Shown here piece by piece: positions 17,821 through 27,175 of a DNA stretch of 64,000 nt. Origin of the DNA: JACDHG01 sp963811585 (lineage in GTDB: Bacteria; Actinomycetota; Actinomycetes; Propionibacteriales; Nocardioidaceae). The first letter of the stretch is position 1. Each line of letters opens with the position of its first letter. A program made the translations under genes and the position numbers. The notes under the pieces were generated by a model, which saw only the letters and a program-made list of their open reading frames with translations, searched no databases and was not told the DNA's origin. The stretch is from contig CAWERR010000003.1 in NCBI GenBank assembly GCA_963811585.1, positions 145,498 through 209,497 on the forward strand, read 5' to 3'.

Positions 17821-18216
17821 CTACGGGCGGAGGAGGAAGTACTCAACGAAGTCGCAGCAGCGTCCATCGCCGTCGAATCGCATGATGAAGCAGTTCTCGT
17901 AGGTGCGGACGACGGGCCCGTCAGGCACTTCGCGGTACCGCGAAGTGCCGGTGGCCACGACCGTGTCACCGTCGACGGCGACCGGGGAGTACTCGGCTTC
18001 GTAGGTGCCAGGCGCGTCGCGGGTGGAGCCGTCATCCGACGTACCCTCTCCGAGCCATGAGTCGACGACGGCCTGCCGACCGACGATCGGTTCGTCATAC
18101 GGGTGGTAGCGGTAGACGACGTCCTCACTGAACAAGGCACTGACGTCGGCTGGGTCGTAGGACAGCCACGCGTCGACGTATCGGTTGAGCCAGTTCTGAG
18201 CACTGTCGAGCTCCAT
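17821..18216 (-). CDS. SnoaL-like / NTF2-fold protein
   Basis: 131 residues with the NTF2-like cone fold: helix LNRYVDAWLSYDPADVSALFSEDVVYRYHPYD, a GRQAVVDSWL helix and a beta-sheet half ending CCDFVEYFLLRP. These small proteins act as isomerases, dehydratases, cyclases or ligand-binding proteins, and the sequence gives no specific activity. ATG 18216 is 10 bp from the stop of the upstream gene (18226), so it is likely the second gene of a pair. Confidence 0.78.
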   Translation of the reverse strand: MELDSAQNWLNRYVDAWLSYDPADVSALFSEDVVYRYHPYDEPIVGRQAVVDSWLGEGTSDDGSTRDAPGTYEAEYSPVAVDGDTVVATGTSRYREVPDGPVVRTYENCFIMRFDGDGRCCDFVEYFLLRP

Positions 18217-18225
18217 CGGCCCAGC

Positions 18226-19164
18226 CTATTCCGGATGACTGCCTGGTAAGGAACGTGCTCCGGGTGCCAGCCGACCGTATACCAGGAGGGTCCGCAAGGC
18301 CTGGAGCGTCGTGATCCCGCGCCACTCCAGGCTGGCGGCGGCTCCAGGTGGCTCCCACGTGATCGCCCAGCCACCATCGGGCTGCTGGTCTCGGGCCAGG
18401 CGTTCGAGGTGACCTTCGACCGTTGCGTCGTCGAAGAGCCGCCGCCACGGACTGTCGGGTGATGGCGCCAGTTGGAGCGGCCTCACTCCGTATTCTGGAT
18501 CCGTCGGGTCGGGGCGGTACCACTCCGCTCCCGCCAGCCAGTCGCCGACGCGTGCCAAAACGGTGTGTGCCCGACCTCGATCGGGCACGTTGGCGAGGAA
18601 CACCAGCACCTCGCGCAGCGAGTGGGCGTCTTCGTCGAACCCTGAGTCCAGCTTCGCCCAGGTCCAGTCTGTGGCGCGGTCGAGCCACGGGTGCACAACG
18701 CCTATCTGGTGCAACCGCCCAGCCAGTCCGGCGGTTGGATTCAATGCGGGGGCGTAGGCCCAGTCGCTCCAGTGGTCGGCCCGGGGATAGCCCTCAATGA
18801 CCGGGAAGGCCAGGGGCACGGACCCATCTGCTGACGCGACCGAATCCAGCCAGTCGCAGGCCCCGAGGACCAAACTGTCGACGCCGAGGTCCCCTGGCAG
18901 ATCCAGGACTCCCCCGCGTGCTTCGCCAGCCATGAGCAGAATGTCGAGGGCGCTCTCCACGTCGATGGGAAGGCTGTCAGGGCAGCGCTTGTCGGGCTCG
19001 AGGCCGTGGCCGAACCCGCCGTCTGGGTTGCGGTAAGCCCGGACGGCGTGGATGACGCCGGAGACGTCATCGCCATCGAAGATCATGGCGGCGAGGCGGC
19101 GCTCGATGAGGCGACCCTCACGATCGAGGAAAGCCCGGCCGGCAGCCAGTATGTCGTCGCTCAC
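18226..19164 (-). CDS. Prenyltransferase/squalene-oxidase-repeat-like protein
   Basis: 312 residues, helix-rich, with repeats of the type RNPDGGFGHGLEPD and RDQQPDGGWAITWEPP. These resemble the QW-like repeats of the alpha/alpha toroid (terpene cyclase, prenyltransferase, alpha-macroglobulin-like) superfamily. The DXDD motif of true cyclases is absent, so catalysis is doubtful; the fold may serve binding. No isoprenoid genes are nearby. ATG 19164 is the first start and the next gene on the strand begins 10 bp after its stop. Confidence 0.6.
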   Translation of the reverse strand: MSDDILAAGRAFLDREGRLIERRLAAMIFDGDDVSGVIHAVRAYRNPDGGFGHGLEPDKRCPDSLPIDVESALDILLMAGEARGGVLDLPGDLGVDSLVLGACDWLDSVASADGSVPLAFPVIEGYPRADHWSDWAYAPALNPTAGLAGRLHQIGVVHPWLDRATDWTWAKLDSGFDEDAHSLREVLVFLANVPDRGRAHTVLARVGDWLAGAEWYRPDPTDPEYGVRPLQLAPSPDSPWRRLFDDATVEGHLERLARDQQPDGGWAITWEPPGAAASLEWRGITTLQALRTLLVYGRLAPGARSLPGSHPE

Positions 19165-19242
19165 GCAGGCAGTGTGGCATGAGCCTCCGACAAGCTGCGA
19201 AAACCTGTTTTAGGTCCGGGCTTCGCTCTCTAGCCTTCGGGG

Positions 19243-20142
19243 ATGGAACTGCGCTTCTTCGACGAACCACAAGAGTTCCTCGACGTCACGGGTGACCACC
19301 TCGGACGGCAGCCAGTCCTGAGCACGGTGGTCACCACAGTCGCCGAACGCATCGCGCGTGAACAGACAGCCGGCATTCCCTGGCCGGCCGAAGTCCCGTG
19401 CTGGTTCGTTGCGGTGTTGGAGGACGATGAGGTGGTCGGAGCCGCCATGCGCACCGCGCCGTTCGGCACCTACCCGTTGTTCATGCTCCCGATGCCGGAC
19501 GACGCGGCTCGCGACCTTGCGCGGGCGGTGCTTGAGCGAGGCGAGCAGGTCTCCGCAGCGAACGGCTGCCTGCCCGCTGTCCAGCTGTTCTGCAGCGAGG
19601 TCGCAGCCCGTTGTGGTGGCTCGGCCGAGGTCGCCGTACACACGAGGCTGTTCGAGCTCGACCGGCTCATCGAGCCACCACCGGTCGAAGGCAGGCTGCG
19701 TCCGGCACAATCCGACGAGGAGGCATTGGTTGTTCGGTGGTACGACGCGTTCATGGTCGACGCCGACGAACAGGCCGGTCGGCCCAAGGGATCCAGCGCT
19801 CACGAGGCGCCGGAGGCCGACGTGGTGCGCCGCAACATGGACGAGGGCCGGATCCTGGTCTGGGAGAACGACGCCGGACGACCGGTCAGCGTGTTGGGCG
19901 CCAGTCAGCCGGCGTACGGGGTGAGCCGGATCGGGCCGGTGTACACCCCACCGAAGGACCGCAGGCACGGGTTCGCGAGTGCCGCCGTCGCGGAGGCCTC
20001 CCGAAGGATCCTGGCGCAGGGTGCGCGCGCCTGCCTGTTCACCGACCAAGCGAACCCGACATCAAACAAGATCTACCAACGGCTCGGCTACCGCGCCGTC
20101 GTAGACATGGCGATGATGGTCGTGCAACCGACGACGTCGTAG
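19243..20142 (+). CDS. GNAT-family acetyltransferase
   Basis: 299 residues in two GNAT-like halves. The C-terminal half has the acetyl-CoA loop in VYTPPKDRRHGFASAAVAEASRRIL (R/Q-x-x-G-x-A type) and ends with DQANPTSNKIYQRLGYRAV, a typical motif B/C pair. The N-terminal half (VPCWFVAVLEDDEVVGAAMRTAPF) is a degenerate repeat that may only be structural. The acceptor amine is unknown. The gene is monocistronic or leads into the following hydrolase, 39 bp downstream. Confidence 0.82.
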   Translation: MELRFFDEPQEFLDVTGDHLGRQPVLSTVVTTVAERIAREQTAGIPWPAEVPCWFVAVLEDDEVVGAAMRTAPFGTYPLFMLPMPDDAARDLARAVLERGEQVSAANGCLPAVQLFCSEVAARCGGSAEVAVHTRLFELDRLIEPPPVEGRLRPAQSDEEALVVRWYDAFMVDADEQAGRPKGSSAHEAPEADVVRRNMDEGRILVWENDAGRPVSVLGASQPAYGVSRIGPVYTPPKDRRHGFASAAVAEASRRILAQGARACLFTDQANPTSNKIYQRLGYRAVVDMAMMVVQPTTS

Positions 20143-20181
20143 GGTCCGATGAGATCTCACGACGGGAGAAGTCGAACTGCC

Positions 20182-21049
20182 ATGACAACGACGCACCTGC
20201 TGGAAACCGCCGAGGCCGACATCGCCTATGACGTCCACGGCCCGCTGCCCACCGCCGACGGACGCCCACCGCTGTTCATGATCGGCCAGCCCATGGACGC
20301 CAGCGGCTTCGCCACGTTGGCGTCACATTTCCCCGACCGCACCGTGGTCACCACTGACCCGCGCGGCCTCGGCCGCAGCACCCGCAAGGACGGCCGGGTC
20401 GACCATGCGCCCACGGTCCAGGCCGATGACGTGCACGCCGTGATCGAGGCGCTCGGCGTCGGCCCGGTCGAGATGTTCGGGAGCAGTGGCGGCGCGGTGG
20501 CCGGGCTGGCGCTCGTGGCGGCGTACCCCGACGACGTGACCACTCTGGTGGCGCACGAGCCGCCGCTCATCCCGGTGCTCCCCGACGCCGAGGCTGCCGA
20601 GCGAGCCCGCGCCGGCTTTCGCGGACGCCTACCAGGCCAAGGGGTCGGGTGCCGGCATGGCGGCCTTCATCGCGATGACGTCGTGGCAGGGCGAGTTCAA
20701 CGACGACTACTTCGCCCAGCCCGCGCCGGATCCCGCCGCGTTCGGGATGCCGGCCGAGGACGACGGCACCCGTGACGACCCGCTGCTCTCCGACCGGTCC
20801 TGGGCGGTCAGCAGCTACCGCCCCGATGTCGACGCGCTGGCCGCGGCGCCGACGCGCGTCGTGATCGCCGTCGGCGAGGAGTCCCTGGGCACCTTCACCG
20901 GTCGCACGGCGGTGGCCACCGCCGAACTGCTCGGGCAGCAGGCGACCGTGTTCCCGAGCCACCACGGCGGCTTCCTCGGTGGCGAGTTCGGATACGCCGG
21001 CCAACCCGAGGCGTTCGCGCGCAGGCTGCGCGAGGTCCTCGACGCCTAA
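20182..21049 (+). pseudogene. Alpha/beta-hydrolase, one frameshift
   Basis: About 288 residues when repaired. The oxyanion-hole strand PLFMIGQPMDASGF, the nucleophile elbow EMFGSSGGAVAGL (Ser in GSSGG) and the late SHHGGFLGGEFGY (His) fit the epoxide hydrolase/lipase-like alpha/beta hydrolases. The reading frame breaks at about 20617 (ERARAG into AFADAYQAKGSGAGMAAFIAM): a single extra G in GCCGGCTTTC explains it. The second half ends at 21049. Close homologues in actinobacteria are annotated as hydrolases of unknown substrate. Confidence 0.78.
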
Positions 21050-21054
21050 GGGCA

Positions 21055-21990
21055 TCATCGGTCACAGCCACCGCTTCCGTCTGCGCGGAGGTGTGGGCGC
21101 ATGGTGTCGATGAGCCCGGCCCGCCGGTAGGGGTCTCGGCCGGCGACCAGGAGGATGTCGCGGTGGTCCGCGAGCGCCATGGATTCGCCCGGCGCTGGTG
21201 GGAACCACGGAAGCAGGGACTCGGCGCTCATGTAGTGATTGGCCAGGGCACGACGCATGCCGTGGCGGCCGGTGTTCGGAAGGGAGCGGTGGAGCAAGTA
21301 CCCGTTGAAGATCACCGCGGTACCCGCAGGCACCTCGACAGGCACTGCGTCGGCCTCGGAGTAGCCGAAGTCGTACGCCTCATCGGTGCAGTCGAAGCGT
21401 CGATCGTCCTGAAGCCGCATCGGGTAGAGGACTCCTGCCCGGTGGGAGCCAGGGATGACCCAGAGACAGCCGTTTTCCACGGTGGCGTCGTCCAATGCGA
21501 TCCACACACCTGCCAGCGACCGGTCACGGGTCGGGATGAAGGCCTCATCCTGGTGCCAGGCCTGCCCAGGCTTCCCCTCGGACTTAATGAAAAGCATCGA
21601 CTGCATCATCTTGACGTTTGGTCCAACCAGCTGTGTGAGCGCGTCTACGACGTTCGGGTGCCTGGCCAGGCGCACCATGAGCGGTGACAGTTTGTGTGGG
21701 AAGTGGATGCACAGGTACTGCCGAAGGACTTCGTCGTCGGTCGCGTCCAGGAGAGTTCGCTTCAGGTCGGCCTCGGGCATACCGCCGAAGGCGCCGCGCA
21801 GACCGCGACAGATCGCGGTCGTCTCATCTCGTGCGGCCGAGACCAGCGCACCATGCAAGGCGTCGGGGAGTACGACGTATCCGTCCCGCCGGTAGCTCTG
21901 GTTGAGGTCTCCGTCGGCATCCGGCTCTAGGCGCCCCTTGACAGCCGACTGACTCGATGACGAATCGATGGTGCGTGGGATGGTCGACAT
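21055..21990 (-). CDS. Phytanoyl-CoA dioxygenase (PhyH) family Fe(II)/2-oxoglutarate oxygenase
   Basis: 311 residues with the PhyH double-stranded beta-helix. The iron triad is H146-x-D148 in AWHQDEAF and H234 in YLLHRSLPN; the 2-oxoglutarate-binding Arg would be in the following NTGRHGMRRAL. The family hydroxylates CoA thioesters and varied small molecules (including ectoine and halogenation-type substrates); this substrate is unknown. ATG 21990 follows GGAGG but at a long spacing; TTG 22032 is the upstream alternative. It diverges from the quinone-oxidoreductase gene. Confidence 0.82.
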   Translation of the reverse strand: MSTIPRTIDSSSSQSAVKGRLEPDADGDLNQSYRRDGYVVLPDALHGALVSAARDETTAICRGLRGAFGGMPEADLKRTLLDATDDEVLRQYLCIHFPHKLSPLMVRLARHPNVVDALTQLVGPNVKMMQSMLFIKSEGKPGQAWHQDEAFIPTRDRSLAGVWIALDDATVENGCLWVIPGSHRAGVLYPMRLQDDRRFDCTDEAYDFGYSEADAVPVEVPAGTAVIFNGYLLHRSLPNTGRHGMRRALANHYMSAESLLPWFPPAPGESMALADHRDILLVAGRDPYRRAGLIDTMRPHLRADGSGGCDR

Positions 21991-22157
21991 GACTTGGGGT
22001 TCGCCTCCAAGGGTGCGCTTGTCTGATCGCAACTAGTCTTCGGTCCTACATGCCACCATGCAAGCGGCAGGTGGTCGACCCCCATGCAGAAACACCAGAG
22101 CCGCCCGCCTTGCTACCTTGCCGCCATGAACACATCTACCTCAGGGCAGGGGCGGGC

Positions 22158-23114
22158 GTGAAGGCGGTTGTCTACGACGATTACGGGCCTCCTGATGTGC
22201 TGCGTGTCGAGGAGGTCCCGATGCCCTCGCCCGCCGCCGGGCAGGTGCGAGTGAAGGTCGCCGCGACCTCGATCAACCTCAGCGACTGGGAGTGCCTCCG
22301 GGGATCGCCCTCATACGCGCGGCTCGGCGGGCTGCGTACCCCAGCTAGCCGGACGCTTGGATCCGACATCGCGGGCGTCGTCGACGAGGTCGGGGAGGGG
22401 GTGAGCCGGTTCCGACTTGGAGACGAGGTGTACGGCGACAACCTCGCCCTGAAGGGTGGTTTCGCGGAGTACGCGGTGGCGGCGGAATCTTCACTCGCTC
22501 ACAAGCCGGCCGAGCTGACATTCGCAGCGGCATCGACCATCCCGCAGGCGGGCGCCATTGCCCTGCAGGGCACGAAACACGCCGCAGCGGGTCGCCGGCT
22601 GCTGATCAACGGCGCCGGCGGAGGGTCGGGATCCTTCGCGATTCAGCTCGCCAAGCGGCTCGGTGCTCACGTCACCGCGGTCGACAACGCCGCCAAGCAG
22701 GAATTCATGCGCTCACTGGGCGCGGACGAGGTGATCGACTACCGCCGCGACGACTTCACCCGGGCGACCACGCAGTACGACCTGATCCTGGACCTGGTCG
22801 CGCACCGGTCGGTGTTCGCCTACCGGCGTGCGCTGGCGCCCGGCGGCATGTATCGGTGTGTAGGTGGGTCGACTCGGGCGCTGTTGCGGGTGCTCACCGG
22901 CGGCTGGGTGGTTGGCCGAGCTACTGGTCGCTCCATCGGAGTGCTGGTCATCCACGAAGGCCCGGAACACTTCGAGCCGCTTGCAGCCCTCTGCGTTTCC
23001 GGGGACGTGAAGATCCACATCGACCGTGTGTTCACGCTCGAGGAGGCTCCCGCCGCGCTCGCTCATCACGGTGAGGGACGCGCTCTCGGCAAAGTGGTTG
23101 TCGCCCCCTCCTAG
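22158..23114 (+). CDS. NAD(P)H:quinone-type zinc-independent MDR oxidoreductase
   Basis: 318-residue medium-chain dehydrogenase/reductase. The N-terminal GroES-like domain begins MKAVVYDDYGPPDVLRVEEVP; the Rossmann loop is LLINGAGGGSGSFAIQLAKRLGAHVTAVDNAAKQEF (GxGxxG-type AGGGSG). The structural zinc cysteines of alcohol dehydrogenases are absent, placing it with quinone oxidoreductases and enoyl reductases. GTG 22158 starts the conserved domain; the in-frame open stretch from 22050 has no family similarity. It is probably monocistronic. Confidence 0.85.
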   Translation: MKAVVYDDYGPPDVLRVEEVPMPSPAAGQVRVKVAATSINLSDWECLRGSPSYARLGGLRTPASRTLGSDIAGVVDEVGEGVSRFRLGDEVYGDNLALKGGFAEYAVAAESSLAHKPAELTFAAASTIPQAGAIALQGTKHAAAGRRLLINGAGGGSGSFAIQLAKRLGAHVTAVDNAAKQEFMRSLGADEVIDYRRDDFTRATTQYDLILDLVAHRSVFAYRRALAPGGMYRCVGGSTRALLRVLTGGWVVGRATGRSIGVLVIHEGPEHFEPLAALCVSGDVKIHIDRVFTLEEAPAALAHHGEGRALGKVVVAPS

Positions 23115-23148
23115 CGCCCACCCCACGCATCCGGGCCATACTCGCTGC

Positions 23149-23445
23149 ATGAATTTGATGGACTTCGAGTTCGACGGTCCCGTGATCGAGTGGCGAGGCC
23201 CTGCGCCGTTCTACTTCGTGGCCATTCCGGAGGAGGAGAGCGAGGACATCAAGTTCGCTGCCAAGGGGATCGAGTATTGGGGTCAGGTGCCCGTGGTGGT
23301 GCGGATCCGCGATACCGAGTTCACGACGGCCCTGTTTCCCAAGGACGGCCGCTACCTCCTCCCACTGAAGGACGCGGTGCGCAGGCCCACCGGGATCGAG
23401 GTTGACCAGGTGGTGGGGGTGGGCTTGCGCATCGGACGCGAGTAG
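23149..23445 (+). CDS. DUF1905 domain protein
   Basis: 98 residues: FEFDGPVIEWRGPAPFYFVAIPEEESEDIK, then WGQVPVVVRIRDTEFTTALFPKDGRYLLPLKDAVRR, which match the compact beta-barrel DUF1905 family. Larger members pair this with a bacteriocin-protection (YdeI/OmpD-associated) domain, which is missing here. No function is known. ATG 23149 is the most likely start; ATG 23158 is possible. Confidence 0.85.
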   Translation: MNLMDFEFDGPVIEWRGPAPFYFVAIPEEESEDIKFAAKGIEYWGQVPVVVRIRDTEFTTALFPKDGRYLLPLKDAVRRPTGIEVDQVVGVGLRIGRE

Positions 23446-23615
23446 CGCGGTCTGTCGGAGCATGACGGGCGCGCGGCTGCTTGCACGTCGACCTCGTCGC
23501 CGGCCCTCTCACGCTAGGGCTCCACGGACTACGCGGGTATGACCCAAACGGGCCAAATGACTCTGGTCAGTCACGCTGGTTACATCAGACTGGTGCCGTG
23601 GGGTAGAACCGGACT

Positions 23616-24287
23616 GTGACGCTCAGGCCGTGTACCGATCTGTCTGCCGCTGACTGGATCACCTCCAGCGAGCTGTCGTGGGATCAGCTCGTGGGGTTCG
23701 GACCATCGGGCTTCCCTGCCTACGCGAGGCTGCGGCTGATTCCCGACCCCGGCCACCCGGGGCAGAAGGAGAACGACGTCGAGTTCGACGATGACGGGCC
23801 GTCTGAGAGCGAGCGGTTAGGTGTGGTGGTCCAGGTGCTGGAGCGTCATACCCGCACACCGGACGACTGTTACTTCTGCCTCTGGGAGGGCTGGGGCGAC
23901 ATCCACGGCGGCGAGAGTATGCGAATCCTCGACCATCAATCAGGAATCACGCGACGCGGGCCGCTGATCGCGCCCGCCTTCCCGCCGTCGGTCCTGCTCG
24001 GGCCAAAGGTTGTAGTACCAAACCGCGAGTACTTCCTGTTCCACGGAAAGATGTCAGAGCTCGGGGACTGGGGTGCAGCCGAGGAATGGCCAGGGCAACC
24101 TCGGTTGGACATGCCCGATCCTGCGTTCATCTGGCCGGCCGACCACGCCTGGTGCATCGCCAACGACGTCGACCCGCACTGGATGGGCATCGGAGCCGAC
24201 ACCCCGGCCATCGACCAGCTCGTGGCACATCCACTCCTCGACGTGGTCCCAGCCGACCCACAGCAGGAGCAGCCCTACTACCTGTGA
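23616..24287 (+). CDS. Conserved hypothetical actinobacterial protein
   Basis: 223 residues, soluble, acidic and rich in Trp and Pro, with DDCYFCLWEGWGDIHGG, NREYFLFHGKMSELGDWG and a PAFIWPADHAWCIANDVDPHWMGIG segment near the C-terminus. I recognise this as a recurring uncharacterised actinobacterial family but know of no assigned function, and see no catalytic motif, signal peptide or membrane segment. GTG 23616 is the first plausible start; no clear ribosome-binding site precedes it. Confidence 0.6.
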   Translation: MTLRPCTDLSAADWITSSELSWDQLVGFGPSGFPAYARLRLIPDPGHPGQKENDVEFDDDGPSESERLGVVVQVLERHTRTPDDCYFCLWEGWGDIHGGESMRILDHQSGITRRGPLIAPAFPPSVLLGPKVVVPNREYFLFHGKMSELGDWGAAEEWPGQPRLDMPDPAFIWPADHAWCIANDVDPHWMGIGADTPAIDQLVAHPLLDVVPADPQQEQPYYL

Positions 24288-24417
24288 GGCGCGGTCACGC
24301 CTTGCCAGAGTCAGGTCGCCCCTGAGTTTGAACCCTGAGAGGGACCAGGGTGTGGGGAGGGTTTGTTCAGCGGCTTCCCTGATGTCCACAAGGCTCGGCC
24401 GAGCGAGTCTGGGGTAC

Positions 24418-25323
24418 ATGATCAAAGTCGAATCACTAACCAAGAAGTACGGCGGCCTCACTGCCGTCGATGACATCAGTTTCACGGCCAAGGCCGGTCG
24501 CGTGACCGGGTTCCTCGGCCCCAACGGCGCGGGCAAGTCCACCGGCATGCGCATCATGGTTGCCCTCACCCCACCCACCTCGGGTTCCGCCACGATCGGC
24601 GGACGCCACTACGCAGACCTCCCCAACCCGGGACGCGAAGTAGGTGTCCTGCTCGATGCGTCGGCGCAGCACGCCGGTCGCACCGGGCGCGAGATCCTCA
24701 CCCTCGCCCAACGCACCATGGGCCTGCCGCGCCGCCGCGTGGGAGAGATGCTGGACCTGGTCAGTCTGACGGACACCGAGGCCAACCGGCGGGTCCGAAA
24801 CTATTCACTCGGCATGCGTCAGCGGCTCGGCATCGCCACGGCGCTGATGGGCGACCCCGAGGTGCTGATCCTCGATGAGCCCGCCAACGGGCTCGATCCA
24901 GGCGGGATCCGGTGGATGCGGGATCTCCTACGCGACTTTGCGAACCGGGGTGGGACCGTCCTGCTCTCGTCGCACTTGCTGCACGAGATCGAGGTCATCG
25001 CCGACGACATCGTCGTGATCGGCCACGGCCGGATCGTCGCACAGGGCACGAAGAACGAACTCCTGCAGGCGGCCGGCACCCTGGTTCGCGCTCGCGCCAC
25101 CGACCTCGACAAGCTCACGCGGGCCCTCGGCACGTTTGGCATTGCCGCGACCGCACGCGCGGACGGCGGCCTCCACACCGATGCCGAGCCTCAGCTGGTC
25201 GGCGAGATCGCGCAGGGCGCCGGTGTGGCCCTCTCCGAGTTGCGTCCCGCCGACAGCGCCGGCCTGGAGGAGATGTTCCTCGAGCTCACGGCCAACACAC
25301 AACGAGAAGGAGCAGCGGCATGA
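24418..25323 (+). CDS. ABC exporter ATP-binding protein
   Basis: 301-residue nucleotide-binding subunit. Walker A GPNGAGKST, signature NYSLGMRQRLGIA (a divergent LSGGQ typical of drug/lantibiotic-type exporters), Walker B VLILDEPANGLDP and the switch His in SSHLLHEIEV are all present. A C-terminal extension (from about residue 215) is typical of BcrA/CcmA-type exporters. ATG 24418 overlaps nothing; the permease begins within its stop codon (ATGA). It probably energises the following six-helix permease; the substrate could be a peptide or drug. Confidence 0.92.
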   Translation: MIKVESLTKKYGGLTAVDDISFTAKAGRVTGFLGPNGAGKSTGMRIMVALTPPTSGSATIGGRHYADLPNPGREVGVLLDASAQHAGRTGREILTLAQRTMGLPRRRVGEMLDLVSLTDTEANRRVRNYSLGMRQRLGIATALMGDPEVLILDEPANGLDPGGIRWMRDLLRDFANRGGTVLLSSHLLHEIEVIADDIVVIGHGRIVAQGTKNELLQAAGTLVRARATDLDKLTRALGTFGIAATARADGGLHTDAEPQLVGEIAQGAGVALSELRPADSAGLEEMFLELTANTQREGAAA

Positions 25324-26117
25324 GCACCGCCACACTAGAGCGCGTCCAAGAGACCCGCACCAGCCCGGCTCGAGCGCCGATGTCGCGCCTGACCGGAGTC
25401 GAGCTGCAGAAGATGTTCGACACCCGGTCAGGCTTCTGGCTGATGGCGAGCATCGTCATCACCGCAGTACTGGCCACGGGCACCGTTATCCTGTTCGCGC
25501 CGGACGACGAGCTCACGTACTCGACCTTCGCCACCGCGATCGGCTTTCCGATGGCCATCATCTTGCCGATGATTGCCATCTTGTCGGTCACCAGCGAATG
25601 GAGCCAACGCAGCGGCTTGACGACGTTCACGCTCGTTCCGCAACGGGGCCGGGTGGTGTGGGCAAAAGCGAACTCCGCCGTGGCAGTCGGCATCGTCTCC
25701 ATGCTGATCGCGTTCGTCGTCGGTGCCGTCGGCAATGTGCTGGGAACAGCGATCACGGGCACCGACCGAGTGTGGGACGCGTCGGTTTCGGACATGCTGT
25801 ACATCGTTCTGGGGAACGTCCTCGGCCTGCTGATCGGGTTCATGCTGGGCGTGCTGATCCGGAACTCGCCAGGCGCGATCGTGGCCTACTTCCTCTACTC
25901 GTTGATGCTGCCCTCGCTCACCAGCCTGCTCGCCACCGGCCAGCAGTGGTTCGCAGACCTGCAGCCCTGGGTCGACTTCAACTATGCCCAGAGTGCGCTG
26001 TTCAACGGCGACCTGACAGGCGAGCAGTGGGCCAACATCGCGGTGGCCGGCTCGATGTGGCTGGTCGCGCCGCTGGCGGTCGGGGTCGCCCTGGTGCTGC
26101 GTTCGGAGGTCAAGTAG
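25320..26117 (+). CDS. ABC-2-type exporter permease
   Basis: 265 residues with six predicted membrane helices (for example about 39-60, 75-97, 123-145, 160-182) after a short cytoplasmic lead. No soluble domains or substrate motifs are visible; the profile matches ABC-2 permeases partnered with BcrA-like ATPases. Its ATG overlaps the ATPase stop by four bases, so the pair is one exporter. Its end overlaps the convergent TrmH gene by 8 bp. Confidence 0.85.
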   Translation: MSTATLERVQETRTSPARAPMSRLTGVELQKMFDTRSGFWLMASIVITAVLATGTVILFAPDDELTYSTFATAIGFPMAIILPMIAILSVTSEWSQRSGLTTFTLVPQRGRVVWAKANSAVAVGIVSMLIAFVVGAVGNVLGTAITGTDRVWDASVSDMLYIVLGNVLGLLIGFMLGVLIRNSPGAIVAYFLYSLMLPSLTSLLATGQQWFADLQPWVDFNYAQSALFNGDLTGEQWANIAVAGSMWLVAPLAVGVALVLRSEVK

Positions 26118-27000
26118 TAGGCGTGAGGGCAGCCCGATGGCCCATCCGCGCTCGGGCCTCGAACAGCAAGATGGCCGCCGAAGCGGCCACGTTGAGAGAG
26201 TCCGCGTTCCCGAGCATCGGGATCGACACGCGGCTGAGGGAGGGGTGGCGCCAGTCGGGCGCCACCCCTTCGCCTTCGGAGCCGACGACAAAGGCCATCC
26301 GTGGGGCGTCATACCTGATCTCGCGGTAAGTCTGCATCGCTCCGGGGTCGGCGATGTGGACCTCGAATCCGGCCGACTCGATCGCCTCCCGCGCAGCTGC
26401 CACGGAGGAGTACTCCAGCACGGGCGTCGTCAGCACCGTGCCGCGGCTGGCGGCGAAAACCTTGCTATGCGCAAGGCGGGCAACCGGTCGGGTCAGGACC
26501 AGCGCGTCGGCACCACACGCATCCACCGTGCGGATGAGAGTGCCGAGGTTCCCGGCGTACTCGATGCCATCCGCAACCAGCAGCAGTTGCGCCGACGTGG
26601 TCAGCACGGTCTGCTCGCGCCACGAAGGCAGGCGCACCACAGACAGCATCGCCGGAGCAGTCAGTCCGGGATGCAGCCTTGCCAGGGTGCGCTCGGAGAT
26701 CTGGTATGACGCTCGAGCCTTGGCCGCCACCGCGAGCACGCACTCGCCCAGACGGTCCTGGCCGGATGCGTCCTGGCGGTGACTCCCGAAGGCGTCATCG
26801 CCTGGTCCAGGGCACCACAAGAAGATCTCCACGACCGCTTCCGCGCGGGCGAGGTGTTCGTGCGCCCACAGTCCGGTGACTGAGGTGGCTCGATCGTGCC
26901 GCGGCAGCAGGTTGCGACGCGCGCGGGAGTAGCGGCGCGCGTCTGGATGCGCGGCGGAGATCTGGACGAGCTGAGGGATTGGCTTGGGGAGCGGGGACAT
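26110..27000 (-). CDS. TrmH-family (SPOUT) RNA 2'-O-methyltransferase
   Basis: 296 residues. The SPOUT knot segments are clear: LLLVADGIEYAGNLGTLIRT (motif 1), MAFVVGSEGEGV (motif 2) and IPMLGNADSLNVAASAAILLFEA (motif 3). The N-terminal part would bind substrate RNA. The family methylates ribose 2'-OH of rRNA or tRNA, and some members give thiostrepton-type resistance, but the target base is not predictable. ATG 27000 follows GGAGA; the open frame to 27057 has no similarity. Confidence 0.85.
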   Translation of the reverse strand: MSPLPKPIPQLVQISAAHPDARRYSRARRNLLPRHDRATSVTGLWAHEHLARAEAVVEIFLWCPGPGDDAFGSHRQDASGQDRLGECVLAVAAKARASYQISERTLARLHPGLTAPAMLSVVRLPSWREQTVLTTSAQLLLVADGIEYAGNLGTLIRTVDACGADALVLTRPVARLAHSKVFAASRGTVLTTPVLEYSSVAAAREAIESAGFEVHIADPGAMQTYREIRYDAPRMAFVVGSEGEGVAPDWRHPSLSRVSIPMLGNADSLNVAASAAILLFEARARMGHRAALTPTT

Positions 27001-27064
27001 GGCTGGTCTCCGGGGAGTGAGTTCGCCTGACCGGTGAGTCCTTGTCAGGCCACGCACCGGTCGT

Positions 27065-27084
27065 CAGGCGCAGGACCGCGCCTG
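27065..27084. terminator. Possible hairpin downstream of the HtrA-like gene
   Basis: Perfect 7-bp inverted repeat CAGGCGC / GCGCCTG around a six-base loop, about 90 bases after the HtrA-like stop (minus strand) and before the TrmH start. No T-run follows, so a terminator role is only a suggestion. Confidence 0.3.
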
Positions 27085-27175
27085 GCGGAAGTCACTCGCC
27101 AATACCCATGAGCAGATGGTAGGAGTGCGCAGCGCCCGGCCGCACCTGGTTTTCAGCGCAGGCGACCCGTGTGGG

